Positions 35,988-44,651 of a DNA stretch of 64,000 nt are shown here, piece by piece. Position numbers and translations under genes: made by a program. Source of the stretch: CADEDH01 sp039029735 (GTDB lineage Bacteria > Actinomycetota > Acidimicrobiia > Acidimicrobiales > SZUA-35); assembly GCA_039029735.1 (NCBI GenBank), contig JBCCFL010000022.1:1-64000 (forward strand), read 5' to 3'. The notes under the pieces were generated by a model. It saw only the letters and a list, made by a program, of their open reading frames with translations, searched no databases and was not told where the DNA came from. Positions within the stretch are counted from its first letter, which is position 1. Each line of letters opens with the position of its first letter.

Positions 35988-37010
35988 TCAGCCGGTGGGG
36001 CGTGTGCCGCAGCAGCGCACCAGCACCCCTGGCACGAAGTCGGTGAGCGCCACATCTACGAATCCAGCCGCGGTGAAGTAGCCCTCCACTTCGGCGCGGG
36101 TGTGGGCCCGGCCGAGGCTGCCGCACACGAGTTCGTTCATGCCCCACATCGCAGCGTCGAGCGGGCCGGCCCGGTCATCGTCGAGCATCTCGCCCACAAG
36201 GTGCATCTCGCCACCCGGTTCGAGGGCACGAAAGGCCCGGGCCACCACGTCGGCGATCACAGGCCCGTCGTAGATCGGGAGGTTGCTGGCCATCACCACC
36301 ACGTCGACCGGGGCGGGGAACTCGCCGGCGGTGAAGTCGGCACCCACCGTGTCGACCCGGTCGGTGAGGCCGGCGTCGGCGATGTAGTCCTGGGTGGCCA
36401 CGACGACGGGTGGGAGGTCGAGCACGGTGGCTCGCAGATCGGGGTGGGCCTCCGCTGCGGTGATGCTGTAGGCGCCCGATCCGCCGCCGAGGTCGAGCAG
36501 GTGGCGCCGCTCGCTGAGGTCGACGGTGCGGACGAACCGACGGGCGGCGCCGAAGCCGATGCTGGCCGTGGCCCGGTGGTAGGCCCGGGCCGACTCCTCG
36601 GTGAGCCCGTCGTACATGCCGAGCCTCGTGCCGGTTTGCGCGGTCATGTGATCGGTCATGGCGAACCAACCGGGCACGTCGGGCCGGGTGAAGAGCATCC
36701 ACGGCCCGGCGTAGCGGGGGGTGCCCTTCACCAGGTAGGCCTCCGCGTCGGGGGCGTTCACGAGCCGGCCGCCAGCGTCGTCAGCCCACCGAAGCAGATC
36801 GAGCGAGAGGGCACAGGTCACCAGGCGCTCCACATCGAGCGGGCGAAGGCCGGTGGCCGATGCCAGGGCGGCCTCGGTGTCGGTGCCGCCGCTGATGTGG
36901 GTGAACAAGTCCACGTCGATCGCCGTGTACAACACGGCCGACTGGGTGTAGGCCCGGGCCATCGCCTGGAGTCGGGTGGTGTCCACCCTCGTGCTGGTGC
37001 CGTCGCTCAT
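35988..37010 (-). CDS. SAM-dependent O-methyltransferase (methyltransf_2 / hydroxyneurosporene-type)
   Basis: A 340-residue protein. A helical dimerisation domain occupies the first 130 residues. The Rossmann domain has the SAM loop LLDLGGGSGAYSI and continues with VLDLPPVV, typical of plant/bacterial O-methyltransferases of class methyltransf_2. AGGGGGA lies four bases before ATG 37010, favouring it over ATG 37052. The conserved catalytic His/Glu pair of the plant enzymes is not clear. Neighbouring genes do not reveal a substrate. Confidence 0.85.
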   Translation of the reverse strand: MSDGTSTRVDTTRLQAMARAYTQSAVLYTAIDVDLFTHISGGTDTEAALASATGLRPLDVERLVTCALSLDLLRWADDAGGRLVNAPDAEAYLVKGTPRYAGPWMLFTRPDVPGWFAMTDHMTAQTGTRLGMYDGLTEESARAYHRATASIGFGAARRFVRTVDLSERRHLLDLGGGSGAYSITAAEAHPDLRATVLDLPPVVVATQDYIADAGLTDRVDTVGADFTAGEFPAPVDVVVMASNLPIYDGPVIADVVARAFRALEPGGEMHLVGEMLDDDRAGPLDAAMWGMNELVCGSLGRAHTRAEVEGYFTAAGFVDVALTDFVPGVLVRCCGTRPTG

Positions 37011-37115
37011 TGGGTCCCCCTGATCGTGGGAATCGACACTAGGGGACGACACCGGCGCTGGTCAGCCTGCCGCAGTGACGGACCGACCAGCGCCAGGCTG
37101 GATCCGGCTCGTGGG

Positions 37116-37841
37116 CTAGCGCATCGCCTCGGAATCGGACGACCACACGATGACCTCGGCCGGGCCGTCGAGGGCCTCGATCGTTGGTGTGCCGGCGCCA
37201 GTGAGGCGGACGGCGTCGCCGGCAAGGAGGTCGCGGCTGCCATCGAAGCGCACCGAGCCCCGGGCCACGAAGAGGTGGACGAACGGTGCGTCGGGGATCG
37301 AGACCGGCGAGCCGGGGGAGAGGCGGCCGACGGCCATCTCGGCTCCGGCCTGGTGGATCGTGATGGCGCCATCATGGTCGCGGCCTGAGGCCACGGTGAC
37401 GAGCTCGCCCGAGGCCAAGGCCTCGTTCACGTCGAGCTGTTCATAGCCCGGTGCGATGCCCACCTGATCGGGTACCACCCACATCTGCACGAAGTGGACG
37501 GGCTCCTCCGCGCTGGCGTTCATCTCCGAGTGGGAGATGCCAGCGCCGGCCGACATGCGTTGGGCCAGGCCGGGATAGAGCACACCGTGATGGCCTGCGG
37601 AGTCGCGGTGTTCGAGTTGGCCCTCCAGCACCCAGGTCACGATCTCCATGTCGCGATGACTGTGGGTGCCGAAGCCGGCCCCGGGGGCCACGATGTCGTC
37701 GTTGGAGACGATCAGCAGGCCGTGGCCGGTGTTCGTCGGGTCGTAGTGGCTGCTGAAGCTGAAGCTGTGCTTGGAGTCGAGCCAGCCCATGCGGGTGTGG
37801 AACCGGGCGCCAGCCGGTCGGACGTCGACGGCTGCAGTCAC
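37116..37841 (-). CDS. Pirin family protein (YhhW-like)
   Basis: A 241-residue bicupin. The metal site residues are in GFGTHSHRDMEIVTWVLEG (His, His, Glu) and in AGAGISHSEMNAS (His). Bacterial pirins can show quercetin 2,3-dioxygenase activity or regulate metabolism by protein contacts. It overlaps the yceI gene by four bases (ATGA), so it is the second gene of the MarR-facing operon. Confidence 0.9.
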   Translation of the reverse strand: MTAAVDVRPAGARFHTRMGWLDSKHSFSFSSHYDPTNTGHGLLIVSNDDIVAPGAGFGTHSHRDMEIVTWVLEGQLEHRDSAGHHGVLYPGLAQRMSAGAGISHSEMNASAEEPVHFVQMWVVPDQVGIAPGYEQLDVNEALASGELVTVASGRDHDGAITIHQAGAEMAVGRLSPGSPVSIPDAPFVHLFVARGSVRFDGSRDLLAGDAVRLTGAGTPTIEALDGPAEVIVWSSDSEAMR

Positions 37842-38365
37842 GCCGCTGGCACGATCTGAGCCTCGAGCTCGATCGTCACCTTGTCGCCGATGAGCATGCC
37901 ATCAGCGCCGAGCGGCGCATTGAAGTCGATCCCGAAGTCGCTACGGAGGATCTCGCCCGATGCGCTGAAGCCGGCACGCGTGGTGTCGTAGGCGTCGACC
38001 TGCACACCGTGGAACTCGAGATCGAATGACACCGGCTTGGTCACGCCGTTGATGGTGAGGTCGCCGCTCATCGAGCTCTCGCTCACCGCGCTGGAACGGA
38101 AGGCCATGGTGGGATGGCTCTCGACGTTGAAGAAGTCGGTGCTGCGGAGGTGGTTGTCACGATCGGCGTTGTTGGTGTCGACCGAGGCGAGGTCGACGGT
38201 GGCCTCCACCACGCTCGCGGTTGGATCGTCGGCCACCGTGACGTTGCCCGAGAACGTGTTGAACCGGCCCCGCACCTTGGACAACCCCAGGTGGCGAACC
38301 GAGAAACCAACCTCGGTGTGGGCGGGCTCGATGGTCCAGGTTCCGGCGGTGAGATCAGTGGTCAA
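37838..38365 (-). CDS. YceI family lipid-binding protein
   Basis: A 175-residue lipocalin-like beta-barrel protein. The segments WTIEPAHTEVGFSVRHLGLS, HLRSTDFFNVESHP and GDLTINGVTKPVSFDLEF are diagnostic of YceI, which binds polyisoprenoid or fatty-acid ligands. No signal peptide is present, so it is cytoplasmic, as in many actinobacteria. It is the first gene of a yceI-pirin pair and diverges from the MarR gene across a palindrome-containing region. Confidence 0.93.
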   Translation of the reverse strand: MTTDLTAGTWTIEPAHTEVGFSVRHLGLSKVRGRFNTFSGNVTVADDPTASVVEATVDLASVDTNNADRDNHLRSTDFFNVESHPTMAFRSSAVSESSMSGDLTINGVTKPVSFDLEFHGVQVDAYDTTRAGFSASGEILRSDFGIDFNAPLGADGMLIGDKVTIELEAQIVPAA

Positions 38366-38405
38366 CGGGTTCTCCTTTGTTCGGGCGCCCCTGCGGGCCC
38401 CTCCT

Positions 38406-38439
38406 TTAATGTTGAAGGAAATGGTACTTCAAGAGTTAA
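38406..38439. promoter_or_regulatory. MarR-type operator between yceI and the MarR gene
   Basis: TTGAAG (38412-38417) and CTTCAA (38427-38432) are perfect inverted repeats around a 9-base spacer, extended by TTTAA on the left and TTAAGG on the right. The region is strikingly AT-rich for this genome. An imperfect palindrome of about 20 bp centred between divergent genes is the usual MarR binding site, so autoregulation and control of yceI-pirin are likely. Confidence 0.65.
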
Positions 38440-38458
38440 GGAAGTCAACGACCGGGGT

Positions 38459-38950
38459 ATGCTTGGTGACGTGAATCACACGCCCCGCTGGCTCGACTCG
38501 ACCGAGATGCGCATCTGGCTGGCCTACCTCGAAGCCACGGGGCGGGTCGGCCAGCGGCTCGAGGCGTCGCTGAAGGCAACGGGTGCGATGTCACTCGAGG
38601 ACTACGAGGTGCTCGTGCATCTGTCCGAGGCCGACGGCGGCCGCCTCCGCATGACAGAGCTCTCCAATCGGCTGCTGCATTCACAGAGCAGGCTGAGTCA
38701 GCGAGTGGACCGCCTGGTGGCCCGCGACCTCGTGCGGCGCGAGAAGTGCCCCGACGATCGCCGCGGCACCTTCGCGGTGATCACCGATCACGGGTTCGAC
38801 ACGATCCGCAGCCTCGCCCCCCGGCACGTGGCCGATGTACGGGAGCTGCTGATCGATCAGATCGAACCCCACGAACGCGAGATCCTGGCCGACGTGCTGG
38901 AGCGGATCGCTCGGTCGGCACGAGAGGGCGACGCGGCGGTCCACCAATAG
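38459..38950 (+). CDS. MarR family transcriptional regulator
   Basis: A 163-residue winged-helix regulator. The recognition region is RMTELSNRLLHSQSRLSQRV and the wing is RREKCPDDRRGTFAVITDHG, matching the MarR DxRxG...T motif. Flanking helices form the dimer interface. The start may be ATG 38459 or GTG 38471. It diverges from yceI-pirin, with the palindrome 38406-38439 between them. MarR proteins typically release DNA on binding lipophilic phenolics or on oxidation, which fits lipid-binding and cupin targets. Confidence 0.92.
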   Translation: MLGDVNHTPRWLDSTEMRIWLAYLEATGRVGQRLEASLKATGAMSLEDYEVLVHLSEADGGRLRMTELSNRLLHSQSRLSQRVDRLVARDLVRREKCPDDRRGTFAVITDHGFDTIRSLAPRHVADVRELLIDQIEPHEREILADVLERIARSAREGDAAVHQ

Positions 38951-38985
38951 GGGCCACCCCACGCCGGCCGGCTAACGTCTCGGCC

Positions 38986-40038
38986 ATGAAACTCGGCACC
39001 AGCATCAACTACGTCGGCGATTTCGCCAAGTCGGTCCAGGAAGTCGTCGAACTCGAGGCGGCTGGTCTCGACGTCGTGTGGGTGGCGGAGGCCTACAGCG
39101 TCGATGCCGTCAGCCAGATCGGCTACCTGGCGGCCAAGACCGAGCGCATCGAGATCGGCTCCGGCATCCTCAACGTCTACTCCCGCACGGCATCTGCCGT
39201 GGCCCAGACCGCGGCCGGGCTCGACATGGTGTCGAACGGCCGGTTCATCCTCGGCCTCGGCGCTAGCGGCCCCCAGGTGATCGAGGGCTTCCACGGTGTG
39301 CCCTACGAGAAGCCGATGGCCCGCATCCAGGAGTACATCGACGTGGTGCGGATGACGTTGCGCCGCGAGAAGGTGATCTACGACGGCAAGACCGTCACGG
39401 TGCCGCTGCCTGAGGGGGAGGGGACCGGCCTCGGAAAGCCGCTCAAGCTGATCAACCACCCGGTGCGCAACGAGATCCCGATCTGGTGGGCGTCGCTGAT
39501 GCCGCTCTCGGTCAAGGCAACCGCCCGTTCGGCCGATGGCTGGCTTCCCGTGTTCTTCGTGCCCGATGAGTTCCAGCGAGTGTGGGGTGACGACCTGAAG
39601 GCCGGCCAGGCCCAGCGCGATGAGTCGCTCGGGCGCCTGGAGATCGGTGCCGGCACGATGGTGGCCATCGGCGAGGAGTTCGTCGGGGAGGGGGCCGACA
39701 AGGTGCTCGACCTCGGGCGGCCCAACACCGCGCTCTACTGGGGTGGGATGGGCGCCCGCGACAAGAACTTCTACAACACGATCGCCCGCAAGTACGGCTA
39801 TGAGGAAGAGGCGATCGAGATCCAGGACCTGTATCTCGACGGCAACAAGAACGAGGCGGCGGCCGCCGTGCCCCGCGACTTCCTCGACCGGTCGAGCCTC
39901 GTCGGCCCGCCGTCCTACATCCGGGAGCGGTTGGGTGTGTGGAAGGAGGCCGGTGTCACGGTGCTGAACGTGAACGTCGCCCCCGGCCAGGACAAGGCCG
40001 GCACCCTCGGACAGCTCCGCGAGATGATGGAGGACTGA
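38986..40038 (+). CDS. LLM-class F420-dependent oxidoreductase
   Basis: A 350-residue luciferase-like (beta/alpha)8 barrel. AAGLDVVWVAEAYSVDAVS, RIEIGSGILNVYSRTASAVA and NGRFILGLGASGPQVIEG are the conserved F420/FMN-binding strands of actinobacterial members. It starts with ATG 38986. One base separates its stop from the following dienelactone-hydrolase gene, so they form an operon. The substrate is not predictable. Confidence 0.92.
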   Translation: MKLGTSINYVGDFAKSVQEVVELEAAGLDVVWVAEAYSVDAVSQIGYLAAKTERIEIGSGILNVYSRTASAVAQTAAGLDMVSNGRFILGLGASGPQVIEGFHGVPYEKPMARIQEYIDVVRMTLRREKVIYDGKTVTVPLPEGEGTGLGKPLKLINHPVRNEIPIWWASLMPLSVKATARSADGWLPVFFVPDEFQRVWGDDLKAGQAQRDESLGRLEIGAGTMVAIGEEFVGEGADKVLDLGRPNTALYWGGMGARDKNFYNTIARKYGYEEEAIEIQDLYLDGNKNEAAAAVPRDFLDRSSLVGPPSYIRERLGVWKEAGVTVLNVNVAPGQDKAGTLGQLREMMED

Positions 40039-40039
40039 G

Positions 40040-41026
40040 ATGGTCGACCTCGCGGCCGGCGTTCGGTTCGCCGAGCAGCGGATCGAACTCACCGATCCGG
40101 CCGGCGTCGACGTCGTCGGCGAGGTGGTGGCGGTGCCGAGTGCCAACCCGGTCAACTACCACCAGGTGATCTCCGATCACGCCGCCTGCCCGCCGATCAC
40201 GATCGACGGGCAGTTGTTCGTGCCGACCGCAAGCGGCGGCCCTCACGCGACCGTGATCGTCGTGCCCGGTTCCCTCGGTGTCGGGCCGAACCACCTGGCC
40301 CACGCCGAAACGCTGTTCGCCGCCGGCTGGGCCGTGTTCGTCATCGACCCGTTCGGCCCGCGGGCCGTGGCGTCGACCGTGTCGAACCAGACCCAGTACA
40401 GCTTCGCCGCCAGCGCCTACGACGTGCTGGCGGCCGTTGGCGTGCTCGCCGCACGCCCCGAGCTGGCAGCCGACCGCATCGCCGCCCAAGGTCACAGCCG
40501 CGGCGGCTCCGCCGTCACCACCGCGGCGATGCGCCGGTTTGCCGATGCCGTGCTGGGGCCCGATCAGGCGTTGGCGGCCGTCTATGCCGCCTACCCATGG
40601 TGTGGCCACCAGTTCGTCGATGCCAGCATCGGTCCAACCGCAATGCGGGCAATCGTCGGCGATCAGGATGATTGGCTCTCGGTTCAGCAGGTACAGGCCC
40701 AGATCGCCACGGTTGCTGCCACCGGGGCTGCCGCCTCGGTGCGTGTCGTGCCGGGGGCCGCCCACAGCTTCGATCGCACCGAACCCGTGACCGCAGTGCC
40801 CGATGCCTCGGTGGCTCCCACCGCACCGACGATCGGCATCGCCGATGACGGTGCCCTCATCGACCCCTATTCGGGCCTGGCCGACGCCCACTTGGCCGAC
40901 CGCGACGTGTTCGTGCAGGCCATCAAGCACGGCTTCGGGGTGAAGGGGGCCCACTACGGCGGCTCGACTGACACCGCAGCGTTGTTCACCGCCGACATGC
41001 TGGACTTCTACCGCAACGTGCTCTGA
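40040..41026 (+). CDS. Dienelactone hydrolase-like alpha/beta hydrolase
   Basis: A 328-residue alpha/beta hydrolase. The nucleophile elbow is GHSRGG, followed by an acid in IVGDQDDW and a His in GAAHSFDR. The nucleophile is Ser rather than the Cys of classical DLH. It is in tight operon order (one base) behind the LLM oxidoreductase gene, suggesting an ester or lactone produced by oxidation is then opened (inference). Confidence 0.85.
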   Translation: MVDLAAGVRFAEQRIELTDPAGVDVVGEVVAVPSANPVNYHQVISDHAACPPITIDGQLFVPTASGGPHATVIVVPGSLGVGPNHLAHAETLFAAGWAVFVIDPFGPRAVASTVSNQTQYSFAASAYDVLAAVGVLAARPELAADRIAAQGHSRGGSAVTTAAMRRFADAVLGPDQALAAVYAAYPWCGHQFVDASIGPTAMRAIVGDQDDWLSVQQVQAQIATVAATGAAASVRVVPGAAHSFDRTEPVTAVPDASVAPTAPTIGIADDGALIDPYSGLADAHLADRDVFVQAIKHGFGVKGAHYGGSTDTAALFTADMLDFYRNVL

Positions 41027-41089
41027 GCGCATCCGCTCGGTGCCCAGAGCAGCGCCCGATCAGATTTTTCTCGGAATCTGTAGGAACTG

Positions 41090-41115
41090 GGAACTGTTTG
41101 GTGCCCCGAAGCGTC
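41090..41115 (+). promoter_or_regulatory. ECF-type promoter GGAAC-N17-CGTC
   Basis: GGAAC at 41090-41094 and CGTC at 41112-41115 are separated by 17 bases, the consensus of many group 4 (ECF) sigma factors. An extra GGAAC lies at 41083. Transcription would start at about 41122-41124, practically at the GTG of the downstream sigma-like gene. Confidence 0.55.
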
Positions 41116-41123
41116 TTACGACC

Positions 41124-41759
41124 GTGCGTGAGGTATGGGATGGCCCGGGTGGATGGCCGATCGAGCTCACAGAGCTCGATCGCGAGCACCGGATCGACTT
41201 CGTACGCCTGGCGTACATGATCGTCGGCGACCGTTTTGCCGCCGAGGAGTTGGTGGAGGAGGCGATGGCTGCGTGTGCCCCCAACTGGTCGCGCTGTGCC
41301 CACCCGCGGTTCTATCTCGTCACCCTCGTGGTGGGCCGCTGCCTGGCGTGGTTGCGCACCGACCCAACACCCGATGCTGGTGTCGCCGCCGTTCAGGGGG
41401 AGGGCGCCGGCGACGACGCCATGTGGCAGGCCCTCGGTGAACTCGACGGCAAGCGACGTGTCGCACTGGTGCTCCGGTTTCACGAACAGCTGTCCGATGC
41501 CCACATTGCCGCAGTGCTCGGGTGCTCGGCGGCCACGGTCGACACGCTGATCCCCGGCAGCGCGGGCCGCAACGCCACCGTGCACGGCGCCGACGGTGAG
41601 ACATTCGAGCGGATCTTCGCCGCTGAGATGCGGGCGATGCTCCAACGGCGAGCGGCCGACGTCGGTGCATCCAAGGCCCCTGGCCTGCTCGCCTTCGAGC
41701 GCCCCAACGGGCTGGAGCCGGGAGCGGGCGACGGCCTGTTCGGCCCCGGCATCAGCTGA
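41124..41759 (+). CDS. ECF-like sigma-70 family protein
   Basis: A 211-residue protein. Region 2 is visible in REHRIDFVRLAYMIVGDRFA then AEELVEEAMAACAPNW, and region 4 in DGKRRVALVLRFHEQLSDAH then IAAVLGCSAATVDTL. Conservation in 2.4 and at the HTH end is weaker than in canonical factors, so it is somewhat divergent. GTG 41124 is chosen because an ECF-type promoter ends just upstream, making the mRNA nearly leaderless; a longer frame begins at GTG 41040 but would include that promoter. The promoter suggests autoregulation. No anti-sigma gene follows; the next gene is an LLM oxidoreductase. Confidence 0.72.
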   Translation: MREVWDGPGGWPIELTELDREHRIDFVRLAYMIVGDRFAAEELVEEAMAACAPNWSRCAHPRFYLVTLVVGRCLAWLRTDPTPDAGVAAVQGEGAGDDAMWQALGELDGKRRVALVLRFHEQLSDAHIAAVLGCSAATVDTLIPGSAGRNATVHGADGETFERIFAAEMRAMLQRRAADVGASKAPGLLAFERPNGLEPGAGDGLFGPGIS

Positions 41760-41812
41760 CACGTCACTGGCGGCAGCTGGCGCCTGGCTGGCCTGGCCGG
41801 TAAGAAGCGGGG

Positions 41813-42697
41813 ATGGAGATCAGCGTCGCCGGCATGTTCGGCAACAGCCCCCGTCGTGACGGAGCCTTCGTGAAGGCCACCGCCCAGACGCTCGAACAGC
41901 TCGGGTTCCGTGCGCTCTACGCCCCCGAGCACGTGGTGTTCTTCCCGGCCTATGAGTCGAAGTACCCCTACTCCGAGGACGGGTCGGCCCGGTGGGGCCC
42001 GGAGACCGGCATCTACGATCCGCTCTTCGTGGCCATGCTGGCCCTCGATGCCACCACCACCCTCCGATTCTGCACCGGCATCGTGATCCTGCCTCAGCGG
42101 CCTGCGCTGCTGTCGGCCAAGGAGGTCCTGACGCTCGACCACTTCAGCGGTGGCCGATTCGAGTTCGGCGTCGGCAGCGGCTGGTCGTGGGAGGAGTACG
42201 CCGCGCTCGGCGTGCCCTTCGAGCGGCGCGGGCGGCGCATGGACGAGTACATCGAGGCCATGCGCGTGGCCTGGACCGAGGACCGCGCCACCTTCCACGG
42301 CGAGTTCGTCTCCTTCGACGACGTGGTGCTCAACCCGAAGCCGGTCACCCCGGGTGGGCCTCCCATCATCGTCGGCGGGAGCGCGCCGGCGGCGATGCGA
42401 CGGGCCGCACGGATGGGCGCCGGGTGGTACGGCTGGTGGCCGGACCACTACGACATCGAGACCCACACCGCCGAGTTCGCCGAGGTGCTGGCGGCAGAAG
42501 GCCGATCGATGACTGACGCCGACTTCAGCTGCCGGATCGGCGTGCCTCTCACAACGGAGACACCCGACGAGATCGCAGCGAAGCTCGACACGCTCCGCCG
42601 CCTCGGATACGACGAAGCGGTGCTGGTCGGGCCTCTCCCCACCAAGACGATGGAGGAGGCGCTGGCGGGGCTGGCCGAGGTGGCCGGCCTCTCCTAG
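41813..42697 (+). CDS. LLM-class F420-dependent oxidoreductase (TIGR03619-like)
   Basis: A 294-residue luciferase-like protein. FRALYAPEHVVFFP, LRFCTGIVILPQRPALLSAK, GGRFEFGVGSGWSWEEYAAL and PPIIVGGSAPAAMRRAAR are hallmark segments of this F420-dependent group. It lies 53 bp behind the sigma-like gene and may belong to its regulon. It is a second, distant paralogue of the LLM protein at 38986. The substrate is unknown. Confidence 0.93.
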   Translation: MEISVAGMFGNSPRRDGAFVKATAQTLEQLGFRALYAPEHVVFFPAYESKYPYSEDGSARWGPETGIYDPLFVAMLALDATTTLRFCTGIVILPQRPALLSAKEVLTLDHFSGGRFEFGVGSGWSWEEYAALGVPFERRGRRMDEYIEAMRVAWTEDRATFHGEFVSFDDVVLNPKPVTPGGPPIIVGGSAPAAMRRAARMGAGWYGWWPDHYDIETHTAEFAEVLAAEGRSMTDADFSCRIGVPLTTETPDEIAAKLDTLRRLGYDEAVLVGPLPTKTMEEALAGLAEVAGLS

Positions 42698-42716
42698 AGG
42701 CTCCGGGTTGTCGCGA

Positions 42717-43421
42717 TCAGGACAGGAGCCAGCCGCCGTCCACGTCGACGGTCGTCCCGGTCACGAAGTCGTTCGTCAGGCAGAACAGGATCCCCTGAGC
42801 CACTTCGTCGGCGGTGCCGGCTCGGGGGATCAGGTGATTGGCGGTCGCCTGCTCGTAGAACTGGGCCCGTTGCTCGCCCTCGGTCGGCACCATGGGCGTG
42901 TCGATCGTGCCGGGGGAGACCACGTTGATCCGCTTCGGCGTGATCTCGGGTGCCACCGAGCGCACGAGGTGCTCGACGGCAGCACCGACCGAGGCGATCG
43001 CAGAGAAACCGGGCTTGCAGCGGCGGGCCGGGGAGCCGCTCACGAGCACGATCGACCCGTCGTCGCTGAGGTGGGCGGCGCCGTGGCGCACCACGTTGGC
43101 GTAGCCCCAGAGCTTTGCGAACGATCCCTGGAACCCGCCCATGTCCATCTCGGTGAATGGGCCGACAGCTCGTGCGCCGCCGGTCGCTGCACTCACCAGC
43201 GCGTGATAGGGCCCCTCGGCTGCGAGGAGGTCGGCCACGGCCTGTTCGTCGGTCACGTCGCATGCGGCGAGGCGTACGCCGTCTGGCACGGCCCCCACCC
43301 GATCCGGGTTGCGGCTGACTGCCACCACCTCGGCGCCGGCCGCCGCGAGCTGGGTGGTGGTCGCCAGCCCGATTCCAGACGTTCCACCGAACACGATCGC
43401 CTTGCGGCCCTGCAGCTCCAT
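42717..43421 (-). CDS. SDR-family protein lacking the YxxxK catalytic pair
   Basis: A 234-residue Rossmann protein. GGTSGIGLA is the cofactor loop, CDVTD the adenine site, and INVVSPGTIDTPM the post-active-site motif. The catalytic Ser region is VLVSGSPA, but the helix that normally holds YxxxK reads PGFSAIASVGAAVEHL, with neither Tyr nor Lys. Activity as a classical dehydrogenase is therefore doubtful; some SDR subfamilies share this loss. AAGGAG seven bases before ATG 43421 sets the start; ATG 43427 is one base after it. Confidence 0.88.
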   Translation of the reverse strand: MELQGRKAIVFGGTSGIGLATTTQLAAAGAEVVAVSRNPDRVGAVPDGVRLAACDVTDEQAVADLLAAEGPYHALVSAATGGARAVGPFTEMDMGGFQGSFAKLWGYANVVRHGAAHLSDDGSIVLVSGSPARRCKPGFSAIASVGAAVEHLVRSVAPEITPKRINVVSPGTIDTPMVPTEGEQRAQFYEQATANHLIPRAGTADEVAQGILFCLTNDFVTGTTVDVDGGWLLS

Positions 43422-43497
43422 GGTCATTCTCCTTGGTCCCCACTCGACGTTGCTGGCGGACCTTAGCGCTCCGTCGCGCTTGTGGCCGACTGCCAGC

Positions 43498-43527
43498 TTT
43501 CGGGAACGGTGCCTGGTTGCGTACTGT
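43498..43527 (+). promoter_or_regulatory. Candidate sigma-A-type promoter for the aldo/keto reductase gene
   Basis: TTTCGG (43498-43503) and TACTGT (43522-43527, TANNNT type) are separated by 18 bases. The start codon is about 25 bases downstream with GAGGAGG in between. The assignment is based on pattern only. Confidence 0.3.
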
Positions 43528-43551
43528 GCCCACCAGACGAGGAGGTCCCCG

Positions 43552-44583
43552 ATGCTGAAGCCGAAACAACTGGGCCGGAACTGTGGCCTCCGGGTACCAC
43601 CGCTGTGCCTGGGCACGATGAACTTCGGCGTGCCCGGTCGAGGCCACCAGGGTGACTGGACGCTCGACATCGACGCCGCCCGTCCCATCTTCGAGGCGGC
43701 GCTCGCCCAGGGCATGTTCTACTTCGACACCGCCGACATCTACGGCGTCGGTGCCACCGAGGAGGTGGTGGGCGCACTGTTGCGCGAACTCGCACCCCGG
43801 GAGGAGGTGGTGTTGGCCACCAAGGTGTCGATGCCGATGGGGCGGGGCGCCAACCTCGGAGGCCTGTCTCGCAAGCACATCATCGAGGGCGTCGACGCGT
43901 CGCTGCGCCGGCTCGGCGTGGACTACCTCGACAAGCTCGTCATTCACCGTCATCCCCACGGGATTCCCGGGCAGGCCCAACCGCCGATCACCGAGACCCT
44001 GGAGGCCCTGCACGACCTCGTCCGGGCCGGCAAGGTGCTCTACCTCGGTGCGTCGTCGATGTTTGCGTGGCAGTTCGTGGAGCTGCAGATGACCGCGGCC
44101 CAGGACGGGTGGACCCCGTTCGTCTCGATGCAGACCCACTGGAACCTGATCTATCGCGAGGAGGAGCGGGAGATGATCCCGTACTGCGACCAGAGCGGCG
44201 TGGCCGTGATGCCGTGGTCACCGCTCGCCCGTGGCATCCTCGCCGGCTCGTACCGGGGTGGGCTCGATGGCGGCTCGACGGTCCGCTCGTCGGGCCAGGA
44301 CCGGGCCCGCACCGAGAGGCTGTATCGGGGCGACGCAGACTTCGCCATCGCCGATCGGGTGGTCGAGGTGGCGGAGCGGATCGGCCACTCACCGGCCCAG
44401 GTGTCGCTGGCCTGGCTGTTGTCGAAGCCGGAGACGGCCGCCCCCGTCGTCGGCGTCTCCAAGGTGTCGCAGCTCGATCAGCTCGTCGAGGCCTGCTCGA
44501 TCGAACTCGATGCGGACGACGTCGCCTATCTCGAGGAGCTCTACCAGCCGGTGGAGAACCTGTTGTCCTCCGGCTACTCCTGA
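43552..44583 (+). CDS. Aldo/keto reductase
   Basis: A 343-residue TIM-barrel NADPH reductase. Active-site Asp and Tyr lie in FDTADIYGVGATEEVVG, Lys in VVLATKVSMP, and His in LVIHRHPHG, where the classical sequence has LxxxH. The C-terminal cofactor motif is PVVGVSKVSQLDQLVEA. It is closest in layout to the YajO/PhnA-like AKR group. ATG 43552 has GAGGAGG upstream. It diverges from the SDR gene. Confidence 0.93.
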   Translation: MLKPKQLGRNCGLRVPPLCLGTMNFGVPGRGHQGDWTLDIDAARPIFEAALAQGMFYFDTADIYGVGATEEVVGALLRELAPREEVVLATKVSMPMGRGANLGGLSRKHIIEGVDASLRRLGVDYLDKLVIHRHPHGIPGQAQPPITETLEALHDLVRAGKVLYLGASSMFAWQFVELQMTAAQDGWTPFVSMQTHWNLIYREEEREMIPYCDQSGVAVMPWSPLARGILAGSYRGGLDGGSTVRSSGQDRARTERLYRGDADFAIADRVVEVAERIGHSPAQVSLAWLLSKPETAAPVVGVSKVSQLDQLVEACSIELDADDVAYLEELYQPVENLLSSGYS

Positions 44584-44651
44584 TCGGGCCCCGTCGCCGC
44601 TGATCCGGTATGGTTCCCGCCAACGGGTTGGGGCAGCCGGGAGGTGGGCGA

